A DNA stretch of 14,955 nt, taken from NCBI GenBank assembly GCA_021779775.1, contig JAJYAB010000010.1, positions 1 through 14,955 on the forward strand. The letters run 5' to 3'. This document shows, in pieces, positions 1 to 6,154 of the stretch. A program made the position numbers and the translations under genes. Under the pieces are notes generated by a model that was given only the letters and a program-made list of their open reading frames with translations, was not told where the DNA came from and did not search any database. Numbering within the stretch: the stretch's first letter is position 1; the number at the start of each line of letters is the position of its first letter. This DNA comes from Actinomycetes bacterium. GTDB lineage: Bacteria; Actinomycetota; Acidimicrobiia; Acidimicrobiales; UBA8190.

Positions 1-66
1 CCGGTCGGCTGCCGCGCGCACCCGATGGGCGCCGACGATCGCGTCGAGGTAGGTGGTTCGCGGCAC
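1..66 (-). CDS. trpC: Indole-3-glycerol phosphate synthase, N-terminal fragment (runs off left edge)
   Basis: Only the first 22 codons are present, reading leftward from a GTG at 66-64: MPRTTYLDAIVGAHRVRAAA, then DR. The pattern of a short polar start, TYLDAIV and AHR resembles the N-terminus of actinobacterial TrpC, which closes the indole ring of CdRP to give indole-3-glycerol phosphate in tryptophan synthesis. A location downstream of trpE and ygfZ on the same strand supports this. The GTG was chosen because a TAGGCT box lies exactly 6 nt upstream, the same layout as at other genes in this window, so the mRNA is probably leaderless and trpC probably has its own promoter. The call rests on 22 residues and context, so another enzyme starting this way cannot be ruled out. 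Confidence 0.72.
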   Translation of the reverse strand, partial: MPRTTYLDAIVGAHRVRAAADR

Positions 67-72
67 CGGCCT

Positions 73-78
73 AGCCTA
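73..78 (-). promoter_or_regulatory. Putative -10 box of a leaderless trpC promoter
   Basis: On the minus strand TAGGCT is followed by six bases and then the trpC GTG. It matches the actinobacterial TANNNT -10 consensus, and the identical hexamer with identical spacing precedes the VIT1-type gene at 12488. No convincing -35 hexamer is seen, which is common at such promoters. It implies that trpC can be transcribed separately from trpE-ygfZ. Confidence 0.55.
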
Positions 79-101
79 CCGGCGCGGTGTCGTGCGGCCC
101 G

Positions 102-118
102 ACCGGTGCGGCACCGGT
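102..118. promoter_or_regulatory. 17-bp perfect palindrome upstream of trpC (operator or hairpin)
   Basis: ACCGGTGC, one central G, then GCACCGGT: two 8-bp arms that are exact reverse complements. The centre is about 44 bp upstream of the trpC GTG, at or just beyond where a -35 region would lie. It could be a dimeric regulator's operator. As RNA it could form a 7-bp stem with a 3-nt loop and end transcripts coming from ygfZ, though no T-run follows. The last two bases overlap the first tandem repeat copy. Confidence 0.45.
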
Positions 119-212
119 GCACCGCACCGCTGAGGAGCAGGTGCACCGCACCGCTGAGGAGCAGGTGCACCGCACCGCTGAGAAGCAGATGCACCGCACC
201 GCTGAGGAGCAG
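117..212. repeat. Tandem repeat, four copies of a 24-bp unit, between ygfZ and trpC
   Basis: Four head-to-tail copies occupy 117-140, 141-164, 165-188 and 189-212. Copies 1 and 2 are identical, copy 3 differs by one base (GAGAAG for GAGGAG), and copy 4 begins ATG in place of GTG. Each copy holds a small dyad, GTGCACCGCAC (GTGC, three bases, GCAC); copy 4 has one mismatch. There are no spacers, so this is not CRISPR. The 24-bp period is divisible by three and all frames through it stay open or nearly so, which gives repetitive but probably meaningless open frames on both strands. It lies directly upstream of the trpC promoter. Confidence 0.9.
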
Positions 213-249
213 GTGGTGCGTTCGCCAGCAGATGGGGCCTTGGCGCTGG

Positions 250-1218
250 TCAGGCCGGGAGGATCGGAAGGACCCGGGCCTCGCCGGTCCACCGGCGCCT
301 GCTGTCAGCGGGATCGGCGAGCTCCACGGCGGCCGGTGGCTCCACCGACCGGTGCACATAGGCGAGCGCCACCGTGGCCTGCAGCCCGGGAGACCACGCG
401 GCCGACGTGACCGCGCCGACAGTGCGTGCGGAGACGAGCACAGACGTCCCGGCGGCGGGCTGCTCGGCGCCGGTGTCCACGACGAGGCCGCGCAGGACCC
501 GGGCCACCCGGCTTCCTCGGGCGTCGAGCCTGGCGACCAGCTCCTGACCGGTGAAGCATCCCTTGTCGAAGTCCACGGTCCGGCGTACGAGCCCTGCTTC
601 GGCGGCGATCGTCTGGGAGTCGATCTCGCGGCCCATCACCGGGATGCCAGCTTCGATGCGCAGTGCCTCCCACGCCGCCACGTCGCATGCCGGCACGTCG
701 TGCGCGGTCCACGGCTCGGTGGTGAAGACGTCGACACCCGCTACCGCACCCCACACGAACGGCACGCACCATCCGGGGGCGCGCTCCGTCACCCGGGAGG
801 ACTCCGGGCCCCGCACCGCAGTGACGTGCCACGTCTCGGGTTCCACGTCCACCTTCACACGGAGCCGGAACCGGAGCAGGCGGTCGATCACCGCAGCCCC
901 ATGCCCTTCGTCCACGTCGACCAGGAGATCGTCCGGCGCCCGGCGGGTCACCCGCACCAGGGCATCGATCTTTCCCTGCGGCGAGAGCAGCAGGGCGTCG
1001 ACCGACGCTCCCTCGGCGAGTCGCTCCACGTCCTGGCTGCACTGGCCTTGAAGGTACGCCGTCGCATCGGGGCCGCGAACGGCGACCGCGTCCCGCCCGA
1101 TGGGCACCGTGCCGACCCGGTTGCGGAGCCGGTCGTAGTCGCCCGCGATCGTCTCGCCTGCATTCCCGGTCGGCGAGGCATTCCCGGCCGGCGAGGACCG
1201 GGCCGGGTCCGGGATCAT
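250..1218 (-). CDS. ygfZ: YgfZ/GcvT-family folate-binding protein
   Basis: This 322-residue protein carries the YgfZ signature KGCFTGQE at residues 219-226, preceded by the conserved run EAGLVRRTVDFD. Known YgfZ proteins bind tetrahydrofolate, are related to the GcvT aminomethyltransferase, and help maintain or repair certain Fe-S enzymes through the signature cysteine. Length is typical of the family. The ATG at 1218 overlaps the trpE stop as ATGA, so translation is probably coupled to trpE. The first 30 residues are a poorly conserved low-complexity lead that includes a direct 18-bp duplication (1160-1195); the conserved fold begins near residue 29 (DYDRLRNRVG). No role in tryptophan synthesis is known; co-transcription with trpE may be only positional. 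Confidence 0.9.
   Translation of the reverse strand: MIPDPARSSPAGNASPTGNAGETIAGDYDRLRNRVGTVPIGRDAVAVRGPDATAYLQGQCSQDVERLAEGASVDALLLSPQGKIDALVRVTRRAPDDLLVDVDEGHGAAVIDRLLRFRLRVKVDVEPETWHVTAVRGPESSRVTERAPGWCVPFVWGAVAGVDVFTTEPWTAHDVPACDVAAWEALRIEAGIPVMGREIDSQTIAAEAGLVRRTVDFDKGCFTGQELVARLDARGSRVARVLRGLVVDTGAEQPAAGTSVLVSARTVGAVTSAAWSPGLQATVALAYVHRSVEPPAAVELADPADSRRRWTGEARVLPILPA
1160..1195. repeat. 18-bp tandem duplication inside the ygfZ N-terminus
   Basis: Two adjacent copies, 1160-1177 and 1178-1195, differ by one base (CCCGGTCGG versus CCCGGCCGG). They add six residues in frame (the repeated PxGNA motif near residues 10-20 of the ygfZ product), upstream of the conserved domain, so the duplication is probably tolerated slippage. 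Confidence 0.8.
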
Positions 1219-2828
1219 CGCACCGTCCGTGCCGCCGTGGCGGACAGGGCGGGAACGTCGCCCGCAAGCCCCGCCATCCGGCTGGCGGACAGGCGGCGGG
1301 CGGACAGGCGGCGGGCGGGCGGGATAGCCGCCAGAAGCGCAGCGGCCTTATTGGCACACTCCTCGTCCTCGGCCTGCGGGTCGCTGTCCGCCACGATGCC
1401 GGCTCCTGCCTGCACGCAGGCCCTTCCGTCCGGCCCCACGACCATGGTCCGGATGGCGATCGCCGTGTCGAGGTTCCCCGAAAGGTCGAAGTAGCCGACC
1501 ACGCCGCCGTAGACGCCCCGCTTGGTCGGCTCGAGCCCGTCGATGATCTGCATCGCCCGGACCTTCGGGGCACCCGAGAGCGTGCCGGCCGGCAACGTGG
1601 CGCGCAGCACGTCGACCGGGCCCAGCCCATCGGCCAGCCGACCCGAGACCTGGGAGGTCAGGTGCATGACGTGGCTGTAGCGCTCCACCGTCATGAGCTC
1701 GTCGATCTGCTCGCTGCCGAACGTCGCCACGCGGCCTACGTCGTTGCGGGCCAGGTCGACGAGCATGACGTGCTCCGCCAACTCCTTCGGATGCTCGGCC
1801 AGCTCGGCCGCCAGCATCTGGTCCTCCTCCTCGGTGGCTCCGCGGCGTCGCGTGCCGGCGATGGGGCGGGACACGACCACGCCGTCGCGCAGGCGCACCA
1901 TCGGCTCGGGAGACGACCCGACTACCGTGCACGCCGCGGTACGGAGGAAGTAGAGGTATGGACTGGGGTTCACCACCCGCAGCACCCGGTAGACGTCGAA
2001 CGGGTCGGCGCCGAGGTCGACGTCGAACCGTTGTGACAGCACCACCTGGAAGACGTCACCGGCCCGGATGTGCGCTTTCACCGTGTCGACGGCGCTGGCA
2101 TAGCCCGCCGAGGACATCGTCCGCCGCGCGGCCCCGAGCTCCTCCCCCACGACGGGGAAGTCCGCTGCCGGCTCGTGCAGCGGCTCGTTGAGATCGGCCG
2201 CAAGCGTGGCGAGGCGGTCCACCGACGCGTCGTACGCGGCGCCAGCCATGGCAGGATCCGCTCCATCGTGCAGCACCACGTTGTCCACCAAGACGACCTT
2301 CTGCAGCCAGTGGTCGAAGGCACACAGCTGTCCGATCAGGGAAAGGTCGGCATCGGGGAAGCCGAGGTCGTCCGGCGGGGCTCCCGGAAGGTACTCGACC
2401 TCCCTGACCACGTCGTAGCCCAGGTAGCCGACGAGACCCCCGTGGAGCGGTGGCAGCGCGGGAAGGTCGGGCGAACGGTAGGCGGCGAGGATGGCTTCGA
2501 TCACGTCGAGCACCCCCGCCGACGACGCGTCGACGGCTGTGGCGAGCAGGGGCAGCCTGCCCTCCACGGTCGTCCGACCGCCCGAGGCAATGACCCTGGC
2601 AAGGGGCCGGCGGCCCACGAAGGAGTAGCGGCCCCACCGTTCACCGCCCTCCACCGACTCGAGCAGGAACCCCGGCTCGTCGCCGGCCACCCGGCGGAAC
2701 GCCCCGACCGGTGTGAGCGTGTCAGCCATCAGGTCACACCACACCGGCACGATGCTGTGGCGTCCGGCGAGCTGCACGAACTCCTGGCGGGAGGGCCGAC
2801 AGCGGAGGGCGACCTGCGGCGAGCTCAC
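1215..2828 (-). CDS. trpE: Anthranilate synthase component I
   Basis: TrpE converts chorismate to anthranilate, the first committed step of tryptophan synthesis, with ammonia supplied by the TrpG subunit (not in this window). Numbered from the GTG at 2828 the protein has 537 residues. Visible are the N-terminal LLES element (55-58) linked in this family to tryptophan feedback inhibition, then the chorismate-binding domain with PIAGTRRRG (322-330), HLTSQVSG (389-396), GAPKVRAM (419-426) and GAGIVADSD (475-483). The GTG start is preferred over an upstream frame extension reaching 2891 because it forms a 4-base GTGA overlap with the hisI stop and because residues from about 11 on (RPSRQEFVQLAGRHSIVPVW) match the usual TrpE beginning. 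The C-terminal tail (about 505-520) carries a duplicated RRLSA segment and is probably disordered. It is translationally linked to ygfZ downstream. Confidence 0.95.
   Translation of the reverse strand: MSSPQVALRCRPSRQEFVQLAGRHSIVPVWCDLMADTLTPVGAFRRVAGDEPGFLLESVEGGERWGRYSFVGRRPLARVIASGGRTTVEGRLPLLATAVDASSAGVLDVIEAILAAYRSPDLPALPPLHGGLVGYLGYDVVREVEYLPGAPPDDLGFPDADLSLIGQLCAFDHWLQKVVLVDNVVLHDGADPAMAGAAYDASVDRLATLAADLNEPLHEPAADFPVVGEELGAARRTMSSAGYASAVDTVKAHIRAGDVFQVVLSQRFDVDLGADPFDVYRVLRVVNPSPYLYFLRTAACTVVGSSPEPMVRLRDGVVVSRPIAGTRRRGATEEEDQMLAAELAEHPKELAEHVMLVDLARNDVGRVATFGSEQIDELMTVERYSHVMHLTSQVSGRLADGLGPVDVLRATLPAGTLSGAPKVRAMQIIDGLEPTKRGVYGGVVGYFDLSGNLDTAIAIRTMVVGPDGRACVQAGAGIVADSDPQAEDEECANKAAALLAAIPPARRLSARRLSASRMAGLAGDVPALSATAARTVR
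1285..1314. repeat. 15-bp tandem duplication in the trpE 3' end
   Basis: GCGGACAGGCGGCGG occurs at 1285-1299 and again at 1300-1314, encoding the repeated RRLSA in the non-conserved C-terminal tail of TrpE. It is in frame and outside the catalytic domain. Confidence 0.8.
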
Positions 2829-3265
2829 GAACCCGCCGCAGGTCCCTGGCCGAAAGACCGGTAGAAGCAGCTCCGGGCCCCGGTATGGCACGCGCCGTCA
2901 CCGTCTTGGTCGACGACGAAGAGCAGCGTGTCGCCGTCGCAGTCGTAGCTGGCCGACCGCACCCACTGGCGATCCCCCGAGGTCTCCCCCTTGCACCAGT
3001 ACGCCTGCCGGCTGCGGCTCCAGAACCACGTACGCCCGGTCGAAAGGCTCCGCCGCAGAGATTCGGCGTTCATATAGCCGAGCATGAGCACAGTGCCGTC
3101 GGAGGCGTCCTGCACGATCGCCGGGACGAGACCGTCGGCATCGAACCGGACGGCGTCCAGCTCCCCCGCCGCGTAGGGGATCGGGGTGGCCGTCCGGCCC
3201 CCGGGCGGCAGCGGGCCGGCAGGATCGCCCGCGGGGGCGCCGGCGGTGGGTGGGTCGGTGGTCAT
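2825..3265 (-). CDS. hisI: Phosphoribosyl-AMP cyclohydrolase
   Basis: HisI opens the adenine ring of phosphoribosyl-AMP, the third step of histidine synthesis. The 146-residue protein holds the family core: QDASDGTVLMLGYMN (52-66), SRSRQAYWCKGETSG (83-97), YDCDGDTLLF (107-116) and DGACHTGARSCF (123-134). The conserved cysteines 109, 126 and 133 and the aspartates 108, 110 and 112 correspond to the zinc and magnesium sites known in the family. The first 35 or so residues are a Pro/Gly-rich extension not found in most HisI. There is no fused HisE domain. ATG at 3265 starts 7 nt after the groES stop; the stop overlaps the trpE GTG. The gene is separated from the other his genes by groES and the proline-rich membrane protein. 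Confidence 0.95.
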   Translation of the reverse strand: MTTDPPTAGAPAGDPAGPLPPGGRTATPIPYAAGELDAVRFDADGLVPAIVQDASDGTVLMLGYMNAESLRRSLSTGRTWFWSRSRQAYWCKGETSGDRQWVRSASYDCDGDTLLFVVDQDGDGACHTGARSCFYRSFGQGPAAGS

Positions 3266-3272
3266 CGTGTCT

Positions 3273-3599
3273 TCACAGGTAGAGGCCGGTGCCGCTGTCG
3301 ATCCGGTCCGAAGCCACGGCGTTGACGTCGCGCTCGCGCAGAATGAGGTACTCCCCGCCGTGGACCTCCACTTCGAAGCGGTCGTCCGGGTTGAACAGGA
3401 CCTTGTCCCCAACCTTGATCGTCCGGACATGCGGCCCTACGGCAACCACCTCGGCCCACGCCAGCCGACGAGAGACGTGCGCCGTCGCTGGGATGAGGAT
3501 CCCCGATCGGGACCGCCGCTCCCCTTCGACCGGCGACTGGTGCGCCAGCACCCGGTCGGCGAGCATGGTGATCGGCTGTTTCGGAGGCTCGTGATCCAC
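3273..3599 (-). CDS. GroES/Cpn10-family co-chaperonin paralogue
   Basis: This 108-residue protein has the Cpn10 layout: DRVLAH near 15-20, a mobile-loop-like stretch with EGERRSRSGILIP (25-37), VVAVGPHVRTIKVGDKVLF (51-69) and EYLILRERDVNAV (83-95). Cpn10 heptamers cap the GroEL chamber. This is the divergent actinobacterial paralogue type that sits away from groEL; whether it works with GroEL1, GroEL2 or in a separate role is unknown. GTG at 3599 was chosen because TACCGT lies 7 nt upstream, giving a leaderless arrangement. It heads a leftward unit with hisI and trpE. Loss of a few N-terminal residues by starting at the internal ATG (residue 12) is a less likely alternative. Confidence 0.85.
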   Translation of the reverse strand: MDHEPPKQPITMLADRVLAHQSPVEGERRSRSGILIPATAHVSRRLAWAEVVAVGPHVRTIKVGDKVLFNPDDRFEVEVHGGEYLILRERDVNAVASDRIDSGTGLYL

Positions 3600-3606
3600 C
3601 CGTCAC

Positions 3607-3612
3607 ACGGTA
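3607..3612 (-). promoter_or_regulatory. Putative -10 box of the groES-hisI-trpE-ygfZ unit
   Basis: Minus-strand TACCGT is followed by seven bases and the groES GTG. It fits TANNNT and the leaderless layout repeated in this window. The 82-bp divergent gap (3600-3681) therefore holds promoters for both directions. Confidence 0.5.
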
Positions 3613-3669
3613 TCGCACGAGGCACCCGACCTGGACCGCCTCCGATGCGTGAAGGTCGGCACCAGGGCC

Positions 3670-3675
3670 TACGCT
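3670..3675 (+). promoter_or_regulatory. Putative -10 box for the proline-rich membrane protein gene
   Basis: TACGCT is followed by six bases and the ATG at 3682. The same hexamer with the same spacing precedes nth on the other strand at 10723. This decides the start at 3682 over an in-frame ATG at 3649. Confidence 0.5.
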
Positions 3676-3681
3676 GACCTG

Positions 3682-4677
3682 ATGGGACCTCCCCCTGATG
3701 GCGACCCGGCGCCACCCGCATCGGCACCCGACCCCTGGCAGCCCCCACCTGCGTGGCCCGCTCCACCACCTCCCGCGTGGCCCGCTCCACCCCCTCCCGC
3801 GTGGCCCGCTCCACCCCCACCGGCCGGCGACGGCCAGCCCACACCGATGCCAGCGGTGCCCGGCCCGCCGGCATCCCGCCACAGCCGGGCCCGGACGTTC
3901 GCCGTGGTGGCCACCGCTGTGGGCGTGGTGGTCGCTGCGACGATCGGTGCCGTGCTCCTGACGCACCGCAGCACACCCGCCGGGCCGGCGCAGGCAGCCC
4001 AGGCGCTGCGTGCTGCCCTCGGCACTGCCCGGCGTGCCGGCAACTTCCACTACCGTGCGGTAGCCACGCAGGGCAACCAGAGCCAGGTCATCGTCGGGGA
4101 TGCGACGCCCGACGGCGGCCGCCAGCAGGTGACCTTCGGCACCCAGCGGTTCTCCCTCGTCCTGGTAGGGAAGACGGTCTACTTCCAGGGAAACGCTGCC
4201 GCCGTCGAGGGCCAGCTGGGACTGGCACCCCCGGTGGCATCTGCCGAAGCCAACCACTGGATCTCCCTGCAGCCGGGTGACCCGCCCTACGCGACCGTCG
4301 AGCCGGGGATCACGACAGCTTCGGCACTGGCCCAGGTGTCGTTCGACCCGGCGACCATGACCACGTCAACCGCCGGCGGCCGGTCGGTCCGGCGGATCGT
4401 CGGCGTGCCCAGCACGTCAGGATCGAGCGCGGGCACCCCGGCGGCACCAGTCGCCGGACGCGCTGGGCTGCAGGTCGATGTCGCGTCGGGCCTTCCGACC
4501 GTGTTCTCCACTGTCGTGACCGCCGGGCAAGGCCAGCAGTCGTCGACCATCCGCTTCAGCCGGTGGCACGAACGGGTCCGGGTGGCCGTACCGCCCGGCC
4601 CCGTGACCTACGCATCCCTGCCGGCCCCCACCCTGCAGCCGGTACCGGGGGCGGGCGGGCCCACGCTCATCGCCTGA
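3682..4677 (+). CDS. Proline-rich single-pass membrane protein, function unknown
   Basis: The 331-residue product has a cytoplasmic Pro/Ala-rich head (1-65) with three near-identical 8-residue units around AWPAPPPP (about 24-47), a short basic stretch (RHSRARTF, 66-73), one membrane helix at about 73-94, and an outer domain of about 235 residues. The outer part (GNFHYRAVATQGNQSQVIVG, then segments such as FSLVLVGKTVYFQG) recalls the beta-rich LppX/LprAFG-LolA-like lipid-binding proteins of actinobacteria, but the match is by eye and weak. There is no cleavable signal peptide and no lipobox cysteine; the outer domain has no cysteines. It is divergent from groES, and its last 11 bp overlap the end of convergent hisF. 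It interrupts the usual hisF-hisI adjacency. I do not know its function. Confidence 0.8.
   Translation: MGPPPDGDPAPPASAPDPWQPPPAWPAPPPPAWPAPPPPAWPAPPPPAGDGQPTPMPAVPGPPASRHSRARTFAVVATAVGVVVAATIGAVLLTHRSTPAGPAQAAQALRAALGTARRAGNFHYRAVATQGNQSQVIVGDATPDGGRQQVTFGTQRFSLVLVGKTVYFQGNAAAVEGQLGLAPPVASAEANHWISLQPGDPPYATVEPGITTASALAQVSFDPATMTTSTAGGRSVRRIVGVPSTSGSSAGTPAAPVAGRAGLQVDVASGLPTVFSTVVTAGQGQQSSTIRFSRWHERVRVAVPPGPVTYASLPAPTLQPVPGAGGPTLIA
3751..3822. repeat. 24-bp in-frame tandem repeat, three copies, encoding Pro-rich units
   Basis: Copies at 3751-3774, 3775-3798 and 3799-3822 begin GCGTGGCCCGCTCCAC and differ only at their ends. Each encodes eight residues (AWPAPPPP-type). Proline-rich cytoplasmic heads with a membrane anchor are common in actinobacteria. 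Confidence 0.9.
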
Positions 4678-5428
4678 CCGCCACCCCACGGGCGGCCAGC
4701 ACCGCCTTGGCCTCGCCGATCGTGTGCTCGCCGCGGTGGAAGATGGAAGCTGCCAGCACGGCGTCGGCGCCGCCGACCAGAGCGCCGTCGGCCAGGTGGT
4801 CGAGCGTCCCCACTCCTCCGGAAGCCACGACCGGCACCGGCACCGCATCGACGACCGCCCGGGTCAGCTCGAGGTCGAAACCCAGGCGGGTGCCGTCACG
4901 GTCCATCGAGGTGAGCAGGATCTCCCCGGCGCCGACCTCGGCGCAGCGAGCCGCCCACGCCACCGCGTCGAGGCCCGTCTCCCGGCGTCCACCATGGGTG
5001 AACACGTCCCAGCCCGGAGCGTCCGCCCGCAGGCGCGCATCGACGGCGACCACCACGCACTGGGCACCAAACTCGTCGGCCAGGGCCTGGACGAGACCGG
5101 GATCGGCAACAGCCGACGTGTTCAACGCGATCTTGTCGGCACCGGCGCGCAGCAGCCGCCGAGCGTCCTCCGGGGTGCGGACGCCGCCGCCAACCGTGAA
5201 CGGGATGAACACCTGGTCGGCGATGCGCCCCACCACGTCGACCATCGTGTCGCGGCCATCCGCCGACGCGGTGATGTCCAAGAACACGAGCTCGTCCGCA
5301 CCTTCCACGTCGTAGCGCGCGGCGAGCTCGACCGGATCTCCGGCGTCCACGAGACCGGCGAACTGCACGCCCTTCACCACCCGCCCTGCGTCGACGTCGA
5401 GGCAAGGGATCACCCGCACGGTTCGCAT
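4667..5428 (-). CDS. hisF: Imidazole glycerol phosphate synthase, cyclase subunit
   Basis: HisF uses ammonia from HisH to convert PRFAR to imidazole glycerol phosphate and AICAR. The 253-residue (beta/alpha)8 barrel shows RVIPCLDVDAGRVVKG at 5-20 with catalytic Asp11, VGGGVRT (79-85), KIALNTSAV (99-107), VVAVDARL with the second catalytic Asp130, LLTSMDRDGT (171-180) and a phosphate-binding VVASGGVG. Length and key residue numbers agree with the family. ATG at 5428 lies within the 3' end of hisA (19-bp overlap). The last 11 bp overlap the convergent proline-rich gene, and no clear terminator follows. Confidence 0.97.
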   Translation of the reverse strand: MRTVRVIPCLDVDAGRVVKGVQFAGLVDAGDPVELAARYDVEGADELVFLDITASADGRDTMVDVVGRIADQVFIPFTVGGGVRTPEDARRLLRAGADKIALNTSAVADPGLVQALADEFGAQCVVVAVDARLRADAPGWDVFTHGGRRETGLDAVAWAARCAEVGAGEILLTSMDRDGTRLGFDLELTRAVVDAVPVPVVASGGVGTLDHLADGALVGGADAVLAASIFHRGEHTIGEAKAVLAARGVAVRR

Positions 5429-6150
5429 GCCGACAACGCCTCCTCCACCCGTAGGACACCCTCGACGAGGGCTTTGCCGACGATTGCCCCCCACAGGCGG
5501 CGACCGGGCAGGCCGAGGCGGCCCAGCGCCCGCAGGTCCTCGACGGAGCGCACACCGCCGGAGGCCACGACGTCGTGGCGGGTACGGCTCAGCACGTCCG
5601 CCAGGCCGGACACGTCGGGGCCGCCCAGCATGCCGTCGCGCTCGATCGCCGTCACCACCACCGCCGCCAGCGGCACGTCCTCGAAGCGACCCAGGATCTC
5701 GGCCAGGGTAGTTCCCCCTACCTGCTGCCACCCGGAGACCGCCACGTCCGCCCCGCCGCCACGATGGTCCACCCCGACCACCACCCGTCCTGGATATCGG
5801 CCAGCCAGCTCGGCGACCAGCTCGGGATCGCGCACGCCAGCAGTGCCGAGGACCACCCGGTCGACTCCACCGTCGAGCAGCTCGGCGGCGTCCGCCGCGC
5901 TGCGGATGCCACCACCGGCCTGGACCCGGGCCGTCAAGACGGCGGCAATCTCCAGGACGTGCCGGCGGTTGGAGGCTTCCCCGGTGCGGGCGGCGTCGAG
6001 GTCCACGATATGGACCCACCGTGCGCCGGCCGCCTCGTAGCTGCGGGCGAGGCGCAGCGGATCGCCGTACTCGACTCCGCGTTCGAAGTCGCCCTGGCTG
6101 AGCCGGACGGCGTGACCTCGGTGCAGGTCGACGGCGGCCAGGAGCTCCAC
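5410..6150 (-). CDS. hisA: ProFAR isomerase (HisA; PriA-type dual function less likely)
   Basis: HisA isomerises ProFAR to PRFAR, the fourth histidine step. The 246-residue barrel begins ELLAAVDLHRGHAVRLSQGD with catalytic Asp8 and Arg16, and has GGGIRS (79-84), GVDHRG with Asp128, Trp141 and ERDGMLGG with Asp172. Actinobacteria often use PriA, which also does the TrpF step; PriA proteins typically have an arginine-rich RGRGW loop before this tryptophan, whereas here it reads VAVSGWQ, as in dedicated HisA. GTG at 6150 is chosen because it lies 4 nt after the hisH stop with GGAG about nine bases upstream; the frame stays open further upstream but only in antisense to hisH. Ends inside hisF. 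Confidence 0.93.
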   Translation of the reverse strand: MELLAAVDLHRGHAVRLSQGDFERGVEYGDPLRLARSYEAAGARWVHIVDLDAARTGEASNRRHVLEIAAVLTARVQAGGGIRSAADAAELLDGGVDRVVLGTAGVRDPELVAELAGRYPGRVVVGVDHRGGGADVAVSGWQQVGGTTLAEILGRFEDVPLAAVVVTAIERDGMLGGPDVSGLADVLSRTRHDVVASGGVRSVEDLRALGRLGLPGRRLWGAIVGKALVEGVLRVEEALSACEPCG

Positions 6151-6154
6151 GGCG

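Noticed and set aside
117..212. CRISPR array
   Set aside because: The 24-bp units are contiguous with no spacers, there are only four, and no cas genes are nearby.
67..249. Trp attenuator with leader peptide
   Set aside because: No short frame with adjacent Trp codons is seen, and the trpC start appears leaderless.
71..410. Repeat-containing small proteins on either strand across the tandem repeat
   Set aside because: The frames are open only because the 24-bp unit lacks stops; they run into ygfZ in antisense or another frame and have no start signal or known domain.
25..1494. A 489-codon rightward open frame
   Set aside because: It is antisense to ygfZ and the trpE 3' end, and its Arg/His-rich low-complexity product is typical of GC-rich shadow frames.
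2829..2891. Longer trpE starting at 2891
   Set aside because: It would lie within the hisI 3' coding region, whereas the GTG at 2828 forms a 4-base overlap with the hisI stop.
5429..6019. N-terminal extension of hisF giving a 450-residue fusion
   Set aside because: The extension is hisA read in another frame; HisF of normal length starts at 5428.
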